In this document: positions 11,716 to 23,000 of the stretch, piece after piece
Numbering within the stretch: the first letter of the stretch is position 1
Layout: each line of letters begins with the position of its first letter
Assembly (NCBI GenBank): GCA_964007475.1
Contig: OZ023273.1
Location: forward strand, 74,487,524-74,551,523
Source: Hybos culiciformis
Taxonomy: Eukaryota; Arthropoda; Insecta; Diptera; Hybotidae
Direction of reading: 5' to 3'
DNA length: 64,000 bases
Program-made: the position numbers and the translations under genes
Notes under the pieces: generated by a model
The model's input: the letters and a program-made list of their open reading frames with translations, nothing else
Databases searched by the model: none
What the model was told of the DNA's origin: nothing

Positions 11716-12266
11716 TTTTTTATTTCAGAAGAGTTGGTAGGCTTGAAATGTTTAAGATTGTTTTGTTGCGCATACAAGTAAAAAAAGTAAAATTTTCAAA
11801 TATGTCGTCTGTAAAATATTTTGAAAAAAAATCATAGGGAATATGGATTAAATTAGAAGTTTCAGTTTTAATGAAATTTTCGAAAGCAAGAACATTCGTT
11901 TCAAAATTTCGGCGCCGCCATTGAATATTTTCTTTCTTTGTGTGAAACAGAAGAGAGCTGGAAGTTCTGCGTACTGATCAATAATTTCAATGACGACATT
12001 TTCATTCACCGTAAGGACACCATCTTCATTTGTAGTTGCAACAATTTCTTGTGCAGCAACTTCCAATTCACAATCGATGTCTGTCTCATCGACTGAATAA
12101 TTTTGAAGAAAATCTTTTTCAGTTGTAATAAATTTTACAGCATCATCCAATGTTTTAGATCGTCCAGGTTCATGTCTATTTCGTCCTAATCTCCGTCATA
12201 TTCAATATCAGAACAATTCAAAATTTGTTCTAACTCATGAATTTTAAGTTTTCTTGTCTTTGACAT
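11716..12266 (-). pseudogene. piggyBac transposase N-terminal part
   Basis: The minus frame starts with ATG at 12266 and MSKTRKLKIHELEQILNCSD, an acidic leader. It then reads WRRRNFETNVLAFENFIK, YFTDDIFENFTF and, after a frameshift, NLYAQQNNLKHFKPTNSSEIK. These are the N-terminal landmarks of piggyBac transposases. The reading stops at the insertion edge and resumes at 7832. An in-frame stop follows the IEYDGD segment, so the gene was dead or died later. Confidence 0.8.
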
Positions 12267-12299
12267 CTAAAAAATATCACAACAAAATCTTCAAATGAG

Positions 12300-13290
12300 A
12301 CTTTGTACATTTAAATGTACAATTAAATTGACGTTAATTGTACATTTAAATGTGCGAATAATAATTTAGTAAAAAAATTAATAAATTCATAAAAATTGAT
12401 AAAAAAAAAAGTTTTAAATGATAATTTATTAATTTTTTAAACCAAAAAAACTTTTGGAACGTTAAATTTATAAGAAATAAAGGTTTTTTATGAAAATTAA
12501 ATCTTACCATTTTAAGTGGAGAAATAAAACGTTTCGTTTTGCACAATTTTCAACGTAAAATAAATTTACATAAACAAATTTCACTCAAAATAATTAAAAT
12601 ATACTCAATTTAAGGCATTCTTTAAAAAACCTTAAGAATATTCAACATAGTCTTTCTGCAAAAACGTTTTAAAGTTAGTGTATACTGTCAGCCAATGGGT
12701 CTTCTTATTTTTTCCCCATTTTTATTGTAAGATCTGTCAAATCTTATATTCAATGTAACAAAACTCCACTATTAACGTCAGCAAAATAAATATGTTTCTT
12801 TATTTCAACCGATATTTATAATCCAAATTTAAAAATATTAATGAAAAAATATGGATGGATTTAAAGATTAAAGATACTTTAATTAATTAGAAAATAAGTA
12901 AACGTGTTTTTTTCTGTATACAAATTACAGTTTTTACTTCTTCTTTTGATACCATCAAAGTGAAAAATAGACAAAAATAAATTTAAACATATGATGTACA
13001 GGCCCAGTGGCGAGTTTAAGTCTTTTTGGACCTGAAGCTTAATTTTTTTCCGGGCCCCCAAAGCCCATTATCTGTTTTTAAAGCCAGTGTTAAGAAAAAA
13101 ATATATAAACATTAATAATAATAGGAAAATAATTTTAATTTAGGAAAAAAAATAGAAATAATTAGAGACATTTTTAGAAATAAAATTAAAAGAATTTTTG
13201 AACAATTAAAATCCCAATCGAATACTTTTACATATATACATTATATACATAGATAATCGTAATAAAAAATGGAACAAACGTCAAAAAAGT
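12300..13290. other. AT-rich stretch without recognised genes
   Basis: Contains a short inverted repeat of GTACATTTAAATGTACAATT near 12306-12353 and a possible lone hAT-like end (CAGTGGCGAGTTTAAG, near 13004) for which no partner was found. Nothing coding is recognisable. Confidence 0.45.
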
Positions 13291-13298
13291 ATAAAGTA

Positions 13299-13629
13299 CT
13301 AAACACAATTGGGGCGACAGCGACAACGACAGCGATAGCGACTATAAAAAAAAAATAGAAACCATATATTTGAATGAGAATGAACACAATTGAGACGACT
13401 GGCGACAAACGACATTGTCGCCTGGCGACAAATTAGAAATTTTTCTATTTTGTCGCCAGGCGACAACGACAACCATATATTTTTTTATTTATTTTTCTAT
13501 TTGTTTACTTTTTTCCTGTATATTTATTTCGTCGCCGTCGCCGTAATTGTGTTCACTCGAGTGATATCGCTGTCGTTGTCGTTGTAGTCGTCGTTGTCGC
13601 CGTCGTTGTCGCCCCAATTGTGTTTACTC
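13299..13629. mobile_element. Foldback repeat with GCGACAACGAC arms, copy 1
   Basis: The left arm reads TAAACACAATTGGGGCGACA followed by mixed GCGACAACGAC/AGCGATAGCGAC repeats; the right arm is the mirror, ending CCCCAATTGTGTTTACTC. A tight inner hairpin has GTCGCCTGGCGACAAA opposed to TTTGTCGCCAGGCGAC. Other copies are at 28937-29659 and 30946-31295. No coding capacity. Confidence 0.7.
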
Positions 13630-14638
13630 CTTTAAGTATGATTTATTCTATTTTTTTTTATACTTAGTAATGAATGATTTTATATTATTTTAAGAATTAA
13701 AATTGCCAATTAAAACTATTTAATTGTGTTATTATTTATTTATACTTTTTTAAAACAAAAAATATATTGCATAGCTCTGCTTTGAACAAAAACATAAACA
13801 TGTAAATATATTATTACAGTTTTTTGTATAAATTGTAGTTTTATAATTTGTTGTGGCTGAATGAATACAAATAGTCAGTGCTTTTTTTGTAAAGAAAAAG
13901 GATGGGGAACTCAATATTTCTCGTAATACTGCAAAATTGACAGCTACTGCCATCTCGATACTTATCGAGATACGAGTTGACAGGTATCCCGATTTCGGCG
14001 GGAATTTCCCGATATTAAAACTGTTTTCGCGATTCCCGATATACAATCGTCATTCCCGATTTACCAAAAATAATTGATTTTTTCAACAAGATTTTTTTTT
14101 TATTTTTAAACTGCAAAGCTCTGGCTTTAACTTATTTCAAGATTTTTTTATTATAATCTAATATAATAAAAGGTGAACTCACCTCTTAAACGAACTTGAC
14201 AGTGTTGGCATTTCCTGTATTTATTTTTTTAAACGTAAATAATAAATAAAATAATCGAATGACTATGCAACACTGAATGCAAAGCGTACTTTGATAAAAA
14301 CTTTAAAATGTAAACAAAAAAAATCAAGGCGTTCTTTATCAATAAAAAAATAAAAGCATTCTTTTCGAAATGACAAAAATCAACGCATAGTTACTAGGCT
14401 AGGCCTGCACTATTTTTTCTGTGCAGGCTTTTTACTAGTTTGTGATAAAATTTGTGTTAGTTTGAATAACATGAAAATTGCGAGCAATTAAAGCAAACGC
14501 TTGTTTTATTTGTTTTAAAATGGTCTGAGCAAATTTTTATTTTTGTTTTTATTGTTTAAGTTTTTTTATACGAATTAGTTTTGTTTATAATATTTTATTT
14601 AATTAACTATGAATAAGTATTTTTTTTTGCAATAAACA

Positions 14639-14964
14639 CAGGAGCGGATTTACGAATATACCGCCCCTAGGCACTTTTTGAGAATTTTAGAGTTATTTGA
14701 ATTTAAATAAGAAACAAATTGTATTATTTAATGAGCTCAATTTACTATTTAGATTAGATTATTAGATTATTTTTAGATTTCAAAATACGTTCTTATATTT
14801 TTTTTGTACATTAATTACATATTCAATCCTACAAACACAAACATTTATTTATTTTTGAAAATTTTAATTTTTTTTATCGGTTTTATGTTTTATTTTGATG
14901 CCCCTTTAAATCTGCCACCTTAGGCTTATGCAAAAGTAGTGTGTCTATCCGTAAATCCAGCACA
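14639..14964. mobile_element. Short TIR element (hAT-like MITE)
   Basis: The left end reads CAGGAGCGGATTTACGAATA; the right end in reverse complement reads GTGCTGGATTTACGGATAG. The shared GGATTTACG core and the CCGCCCCTAGGCAC subterminal block suggest a non-autonomous hAT copy. No matching 8-bp duplication is visible, so limits are approximate. Confidence 0.45.
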
Positions 14965-14969
14965 AATTT

Positions 14970-16060
14970 TTTTTTTCTAAATTCCCGATACATCATTTAG
15001 GAAAACTGGCAACCCTATTCGAAAAAATTAATTTTGAAATTTCATGATAGGTACTTCTTTTCTAAGTTTACAGTTCTACAAAATAAATGTAAAATGCAAA
15101 ATTGTAAGCTACTGCCATCCCGAAACTTATACAGAAAATTAATTTTGAAATTTCATTGTCAAAATAAAATTTATTAAAAAAAAATACTCGTCATTATTTC
15201 GTAAGAAAAATATAAAAAAAATATTTTAAATATAAAAAGGTAGCGGAACTGAGTTCCACTGCGTTCCCCCACAAAAAGAAGCCCAGCAAATAGTTATTCG
15301 TACATTGTTAAGAAAAAAAGTGCTAAAGTTACTCTTTTGGCTTCCAGGTAGAGGTGACGCTAGTTTTTGTAGCTAAATTTAACCTTAACAAAAGTGTAAA
15401 GGAAAATATTAAAAATCAAGTTATCTTTAAAAGTTTAAATAAACTTGCATCAAACTTAATATTAAATTATACAAATAAAAACATAATACATTCTAATAAA
15501 GATTAATAATTTTTTTAATTTTATTTTTATTTGTCAAAATTTGTGTAAATTTTTCGCCTTTATTATGTATAATATTATGTATATTTTTTCTATATTTCTA
15601 TCAATCAAAGATTGAATACTTCAAAATTTTTTTTGTAAAAGTAGCAAAAAAAAAAGATTAATTAAAAAATTGATTTAATTTTGTCTTCCAGAATGTAAAT
15701 TTTACTCTTGGAGAAAGTATTTTACTACTATTTTACCCTTCACCTCCTTCCCCCCTTCACCCCCTTCACCCCCTTCACCCCCTTCACACCCTTTTCCTCG
15801 TTCAGCCTTCCACTTGTTGCCTTGCTTGATCTGTAAACATTTTTTAATAATAACAAATAGATTTTTTTATAAATTAAATTATATATATTTATTTAAAATT
15901 AATTTATTGCTCATTTACTTGGAAAAAATAATAATACAAAATCTTAAAATTATATTTTAATGTTAAACATTTTTAGTTTAAATTTTTTATAATTTTTTTA
16001 TCTTTTTTATTTAATTTTTAATACTTAATTAAATCGGAATAAAATAATTTTTTTTAATTA
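14970..16060. other. Gene-free stretch with C-rich minisatellite
   Basis: At 15735-15800 a CACCCCCTT unit is repeated about six times. Fragments shared with 13925-14060 (CCCGATA and CTACTGCCATC blocks) occur near 14985 and 15110. No coding region is recognised. Confidence 0.5.
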
Positions 16061-16061
16061 T

Positions 16062-17136
16062 CAGGGGGTCTACTATGTAATTCGAATTTGGGCGATGCGA
16101 TACGCATTCACCATTTTCGTACTACACAATCCGAAAGTAGCATCATATACGACTCGAAAGTAGCAACATGCCGATGCGAATATCGACTTGCAACAATACG
16201 GCTCCCTATGTAATTCGAAGTACGACTTGTTATTTGCGGATTTTAATAACTTTTCGCTCGATAACAATTTTTGTTTCGAACGCAAGTGATTAATTTTTAA
16301 AAGTAGTTTTTAAAAAAAAAAATGGAATTGGATAATAATTTAAAAAAAAAATGCAAGTAGAAAAGAAAAAAATTAATATTTAAAATATTTACAAAATTTT
16401 TATCAAAATTTTCCAAAAAAACAAGGCGATACTTCAGTTTCCTTGAACCACTCAGAATGGGTTGAAACTTGGAGGAGGGATAAAGGCGGTTCCCAAACTC
16501 CCAAAACTGAAATCAGTTTTCGGGGAAAAGGCCCCGTTTCAGAGATAGGGCCCCCAAAGTTTTCATACATTTTTGTATGGATTTTTTTTGTGCGATTTGC
16601 GGCATCAAAGTTCTGTTTAAAAAACGTATGAAGTAAAGTATGAACATTTTGAAGGGCCATAACTCCGAAATGGGGGCTTTCCCGCAAATACCGTTTCGGA
16701 TTTAACATTTTAAGGACCGCCTATACCACGTACCCAAAAATAGGGCAAATCGGGCACAAAAAAAATCTATACAAAAATGTATGAAAACTTTGGGGGGCCC
16801 TATCTCCAAAACGGGGCATTTTCCCCAAGAAGTGATTTAAGTTTTGGGAGTTTGAGCACCGCCTCTATCCCCTCTCCAAGTTTCAGCCCATTCTGAGTGG
16901 TTCAAGGAAACTGTAGTTTATCCAAAAATAATAATAAATAATTTTCAAACGAAACTGAAAAAAAATTTATTTATTTGACATTTAAATTAAGGTTTTACAC
17001 ACTGTTAACATAGAGTTTGCGCAAGTCTGTTCGAAAATGTTACATAGTACCGATTTCGTCAATTTTCGGATTCTACTTTCGGATCCTATTTTCGGATCTT
17101 CAATGCGAAAGTATATAGTTACATAGTAGACCCCTG
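16062..17136. mobile_element. TIR element, CAGGGGGTCTACTATGTAA ends
   Basis: The left end CAGGGGGTCTACTATGTAA and the reverse complement of the right end (CAGGGGTCTACTATGTAAC) agree over 18 of 19 positions allowing one gap. Both subterminal regions carry CGAAAGTA and ATGCGAA motifs. CAGGGG ends suggest the hAT superfamily. No 8-bp duplication was found; the right flank is directly the CTTCGTGTG end of the neighbouring array, so a deletion or nested insertion may have removed it. Nested inside is the inverted repeat at 16431-16917. Confidence 0.65.
16431..16917. repeat. Inverted repeat nested in the 16-17 kb TIR element
   Basis: The left arm ACTTCAGTTTCCTTGAACCA continues to about 16580 and is mirrored at about 16770-16917. 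The arms carry a module with GGCCCTATCTCCAAAACGGG, mirrored in the other arm and present a third time in the middle near 16655. Related modules occur at 23310-23590 and 41490-41750. Confidence 0.7.
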
Positions 17137-18480
17137 CTTCGTGTGTTTTTTTGTAAATTAGGCGCCGGCACGACCTAACCGTACCTCCCTGCCCCGAAAT
17201 TTTTCGGCAGGTAATCTTTATTTTTGTGTATTTTGCGCTGGCACGACCTAACCGTAGCTCTCTACCTAAAAAATTTTCGGCTGGTAATCTTAATTTCACC
17301 GGAGCTACCTATTTAAGAAAAAAAAATTTCGTATATTTTGCTCCGGCACGACCTAGCCGTAGCTCCCTACCCAAAAATTTTTTTTCAGGTAATATTAATT
17401 TCAGCGGAGCTACCTATTTCGAAAAAAAAAATGTTTGTGGATTTGCGCCGGCACGACCTAACCGTAGCTCCCTACCCAAAAATTTTTCGGCTGGTAATTT
17501 TAATTTCACCGGAGCTACCTATTTAAAAAAAATAAAAAATTTCGTGTATTTTGCTCCGGCACGACCTAACCATAGCTCCCTGCCCTAAAATTTTTCGGCA
17601 GTTAATCTTTATTTCACCTATTTTGAAAAGAAAATTTTTTTGTACATTTTGCGTCGGCACGACCTAACTGTAGCTCCCTACCCAAACATTTTTTTGCAGG
17701 TAATATTAATTTCACCGGAGCTACCCGTTTTGAAAAAAAATCTTTTTCGAATATTTTGCGCTGGCACGACCTAACCGTAGCTCCCTACCCAAAAAATTTT
17801 TTTCAGGTAATATTAATTTCACCGGAGCTACCTATATCGGAAAAAAAAAATTTTGTGTATTTTGCGCCGCGCACGACCTAACCGTAGCTCCCTACCCAAA
17901 AAATTTTCGGCTGGTAATCTTAATTTCACCGGAGCTACCTATTTAAAAAAAAAAAATTTTCGTATATTCTGCTCCGGCACAACCTTACCGTAGCTCCCCA
18001 CCCAAAAAATTTTTTTTAAGTAATATTAATTTCACCGAAGCTACCTATTTCGGAAAAAAAATTTTTTTTTGTACATTTTGCGTCGGTACGACCTAACCGT
18101 ACCTCCCTGCCCAAAAATTTTTCGGCTGGTAATCTTAATTTCACCGGAGCTACCTATTTAAAAAAAAAAAAATTTTTGTACATTTTGCGTCGGCAGGACC
18201 TAACCGTAGCTGCTTGCCCGAAAATATTTCGGCAGGTAATCTTAATTTCACCGGAGCTACCTATTTTGAAAAAAAAAATTTTTTTTGTGTATTTTGTGCC
18301 GGCACGACCTAACCATAGCTTTTTCGGCAGGTAATCTTTATTTTAACGGAGCTACCTATTTTGGGAAAAAAATTTAGTTTTAAATAATTTGTAATCGAAA
18401 AATGAAAATAAATTTTTACCCCCTACAGAATTACTCAATTATATCATACAACGCGCCTAAAGAAGTATAAACTTAAAAAA
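17137..18480. mobile_element. Array element with about eleven 110-bp units (minus orientation)
   Basis: From CTTCGTGTGTTTTTTTGTAA on the left to GCGCCTAAAGAAGTATAAAC on the right, this holds about eleven head-to-tail units. Each unit has CGGCACGACCTAACCGTAGC, TCCCTACCCAAAAATTT, GGTAATCTTAATTTCACC and GGAGCTACCTATTT. It has the same end blocks and leader (TTACCCCCTACAGAATTAC near 18418) as the 7837 insertion, in the opposite orientation. Small frames inside are simply the repeated unit translated. Confidence 0.75.
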
Positions 18481-18491
18481 TATTTTTAAAA

Positions 18492-18671
18492 CCTTCAATT
18501 TTGCTGAATGTTTAAGGGTCTACGACTTCTATTTTGAAGTTATGACCAATAAACTACCCACAGGTCGCTTAATTTTTGTTAAGAGAGAGATATTCCAACT
18601 TGTTGGCTTAAAAGCCCATAACTTCGCAAATAGAAGTCGTAGACCCCTCAAATGTTCAGCAAAATTAAAGG
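18492..18671. repeat. 180-bp imperfect palindrome
   Basis: The left arm CCTTCAATTTTGCTGAATG, continuing with GTCTACGACTTCTATTTTG, is mirrored at 18600-18671 by AATAGAAGTCGTAGACCC and TTCAGCAAAATTAAAGG. A loop of about 70 bases separates the arms. It is likely a small MITE; no duplication was identified. Confidence 0.65.
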
Positions 18672-18679
18672 TATTAAAA

Positions 18680-20040
18680 GTACGATTCTTATACATTAAC
18701 TTTAGTAGTATTTTTTTCATTTGTCATAAATAACTTTTGGTATGATTTATATAGGGCGCAATTTTCATAAACCGCCTAGGGCGCAAAGTTATATTAATCC
18801 GGGCCTGCTTACAGGTAGAAATAAATAGCAAAATGGTGCGAAAGTGCTTATTTGGTACTCTTCAGGTCGAGGGGTTCCGTCACTATTACCAACTAATAAA
18901 TATAACTTATAGATAAGCTTATTATTTTGGAAAAAGCTAAATTTATCTTTAAAACAGTGAATGCTATTTCTATATCAAATGTTGTAAGAAATAAAAAAAG
19001 ATTCAAAGTTACGATACGAGACCCACATTTTTATAATTCAAAAATTTTAAGCACTGAATACAATATGCAGTACCCACATTTTTATAATTCAAAAATTTTA
19101 AGCACTGAATACAATATGCAGTACCAGTATACTGCAAAAATACTGCAATAGTTTTCTACAATATACTGGTACTGTAAATTAAATATATATATTTGCACTA
19201 AAATTAAAAATTAAAAAAATTAAAGCAAAAAGGCATAAATTGAATTAATTTATTTTATTTATTTATTCATCTTTATTATTTTAAAATATGTATTTGAATT
19301 AAGTCAATAAAAAAAACTTACTTTTTACGAAAACTTTTAACATTTTACAAAATCGTAGTAAAGGTAAAGTGAAAATACGGCCTGTTACAAAATAAGAAAG
19401 AATTAAATGTTAGGTAAATAGAAAATTTCAGTACATGATTTTTCCATATTTTTTATTCTTGATTTTTGATTCATGCAATTGCAACGATGGAACTTTATTC
19501 TACTACTTACACTTTGTTCGTTCGTTCGAATTGATTTAAAAAAAAAATTTCTAAACTTTAAGAGTGCAGGTGACTTTGAACGTCAGTAACCATATTATCA
19601 TCCGAGATATAAAGAAGTATGATATGCCGCATTGAATACTAAAAATTTTAAATTTTTTATGAACGCACCAAAAGTTTTGCAACCTCCTTAACCTGTATAC
19701 AAAATGAAATACATAATTTAAGAGAATTTTCACTATGCAAAGGCAGATCTCATACTCTATCATCTTTAATATTAATATTGTTTATTTTTTTTTAAGGCGC
19801 GGTCGTCAGTTACCTAGTGTTCTAGAACTATGTCCAATGAGATAAAATTTGATTTAACCTAAACGGAAACTGACAATAGACGGACGTCTCAAATATAAAA
19901 TAATTACTTTTTTTTTTTTTTTTGTAAATTTTGATTATATTGAATTTCATTGCAAAATGGTAACTTCAGAAAAATAACATATTTTTTTTCGAACAATATT
20001 TCTTTAAATTTTTTAACATTAAATTTATTATAATTGCTTC
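18680..20040. other. Gene-free stretch downstream of the BORCS6 homologue
   Basis: Contains a perfect 51-bp tandem duplication at 19021-19122 (unit starting ACCCACATTTTTATAATTC) and otherwise AT-rich sequence. It would hold the 3-prime untranslated region and polyadenylation site of the minus-strand gene ending at 20048. Confidence 0.5.
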
Positions 20041-20047
20041 CATAAAT

Positions 20048-23000
20048 TTATAAATTGCTTTCGAACATTTCAACTAATCTTTTTATTTCTCGACTGAAAA
20101 AAAAAAAAAAAAAACAAATATTATATATCATATTATATATTATTTAAAATCACGTAATCTTTTTTGTGAGTTACTAGTTTCAATATACGTTTTTGCATGC
20201 CACAATTCTAAATAAATAACTCACATTCTTTGAGCCAATTGCTCAGTCGGTTTCATAGATTTTGATATTTCTTCGGTTTTTGCCATAATTGTATACATGC
20301 TCTTAATATTTGCATCCATACAATCGGTGAGCTTATTTACCGCATTCTTGTGTACTTCAACATTATCAGCAGTTATAGATGATATCTGAAATAATAACGG
20401 ATAATAATTAATAAATAAATACCTAAAATAAGATTTTCAAAAAAAAAAAAAAAAGTTCCATCAAATGAGGTGATCATGTACATACACTCTTTTACAGAGT
20501 ACAATATATGTTCTCTTTTTCACATGAAGTAACTAAATCTTATATTATCTTATATGATCATTATTTTGTAGAGTATATTATTATAACACAAGTTTAATCA
20601 AATTTCATTGACTTATATATGAAGCATAATCAGTCACAAGCATTTTAGTGGTGGACAGAGGACTTTTATAAGTAAAAATTAAAAAAAAAAAAAAAGGTTC
20701 CATCGTTTTCCCATTACAGGAAAATTAAATGGAAATCAGTATAACTACAAACATTCTTGTAAGAATAATAACATTTGAAAATCTTATTTATTTACTTTAA
20801 TATTTTTCAATTAAAAGATTTAAAAAGATTTAATGTCAATAGACTTTATGACTTCATGTAATTTTATTTATTTATTTGGGTTACCCCTGATATCCAGTAT
20901 TTAAAAATCCAGTATACAAAATCCAGTAAGACAAAATCCAGTAAGACAAAATCCAGTAATAAAAAATCCAGAAAATCCAAAATCCAGTGGTCAAAAATCC
21001 AGTAGAGCCAAAATCCAGGGGGCCAAAATCCAGTAAAATCCAGTATTTTATAAAATAATAATCGGCGCGCGCCGATTATTATTTTATAAAATACTGGATT
21101 TTACTGGATAATACTTATATTTTAATATACAATTCACAATAGGTACATATCATAATTAGAGCGGATATAAATGCCTAAATCCCTAGAGACTAGGCATTTT
21201 GGCTTTTTTGATGTTTGTTGGAAATTTCAAGGCTGAAAATGTCCATTTTTCGGTAATTTTTTCGGAATTTGTTCGTTTTAATAATCCTGGATTCAAGACT
21301 GTTGTCGACATAACAGTCCGAAGCAAATTTCCCTAAAACACAAAATTCGGTAGAAGCGTGGCACCGGAGATTGAAAGTTGTAGTGGGTAAAAAAAATGTT
21401 GGTGTTCATCAAATAATAAAAGAATTGGGTAAGGAATTAGTTATTAGAAAGAATGAAATCGAAAAAGTAAAAGCTGGGAATAAATTGATTAAAAAGAAAA
21501 GATATGTTCAACGAGAAAAAAATATTTCAAACGTTATTGTTAACCGAAGAAATATGACGAAATTCGAATACCTGAAGGCGATTTCCATAAATGTTTCACT
21601 TTAATTTTTTTTTTTTTTAAACAATTTTGAATTACGAACTTTTGATTTATTTTCCTTTTATAAATAAATAAATATATTTATAAGAAATTTTGTTGAATTT
21701 TTTTTAAAAATAGGTACTGGATTTTGCCTTACTGGATTTTGTCTTCTAGATTTTAAATTTTGTCTACTGGATTTTGGCTCTACTGGATTTTTTTTCAAAA
21801 CTGGATTTTTGTTCGACTGGATTTTAAAATACTTTATAATGGGGGGTTCCCTATTTATTTCAATATAAGTAGCCTAACAGTTATTTAGAACTTATTAAAA
21901 GCTACAATTTGACTAAAATATTACATAAAAATAAAAAGGAAGCAAACAAGTTCATAAATATACACATAATACATAAATAGTTACATTTATATCATTCATA
22001 TTTTTACTGAAGAAAAAACTATACAAAATATAACATAGATTATGATGAAAAATTATTTTTCGAATTATCATTATTAAAAGATTAGAGATATTAATAAAAT
22101 ATATTAATGTATAAAAAACAAAAAATTCAAAAATAATTAAAATTAAAAAAGGAGAAAATTTGTGAAAAATTTTAAATAGTCGTTTAAAAGTCAATAAATC
22201 TCATGCGCTCATACATTTCTGTGATAGTATGAATAACTACTTTAAGTTTACGCCGGCGTATAGTATGATGTTTGTTTTTTTTTTTTTGTTTAAAAAACTT
22301 TTACTTTTTTCATATATGTATATATATTCCTTTTTAGTTTTAAGAAAATTGTCATTACTCCATCGAAGAGTACATACATAATAACTAGACCTGAGAAACG
22401 AAAACATAAATTAAAAACGGTTTCCAATTTATTACCGAATGCAATAAGTTGCATAAATTTTCTGTCAAACTATCTACAGATGCTGCCAAATATTGTGCTT
22501 CTATTTCAATATCATTTAAAACATTAGAATCTATTTGCTGTAACTGTTGTGATAATAAAAATTGTCTACTTATTGGACCCGATGTTGATGGTGTGCTATT
22601 CCGTGATGATGATAATCCAGGATACTCTAAAAAAAAAAAAAAAAAAAAAAACTTTAGCATTTTAAGTTTGAACATAAAATAATATAAGTCTAGGATCTCA
22701 GCCTAGGATCTTGAATTGGGAAAAGAAAGGATTACCGAACCCAAAATGTTTTTCAATCCAATTTCGGGATATTTTTAATAGGTGTATAAAAGAAAAGAAC
22801 ATATCTCATTAGGGAAACTCCAGCTAAAATGTTTTCTTGTCTACAGTCACAACGAAAATAAAGCTAATATATATAAAGCCTTAATACATTGACAATATGA
22901 ATAGTGGAATCTAGGCTAATTCATCGCCTAGCAATTCATCGCCAAGCAATTCATCGCCAGCAATTCATCGCCAGCAATTCATCGTCAAGCAATTCATCGT

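Noticed and set aside
13004..13070. CAGTGGCGAGTTTAAG as a hAT end
   Set aside because: No inverted partner or 8-bp duplication was found within several kb.
17226..17588. 120-codon frame with repeated FAPARPNRSSLPKNF
   Set aside because: It is the 110-bp array unit read through; the frame exists only because units lack stops in that phase.
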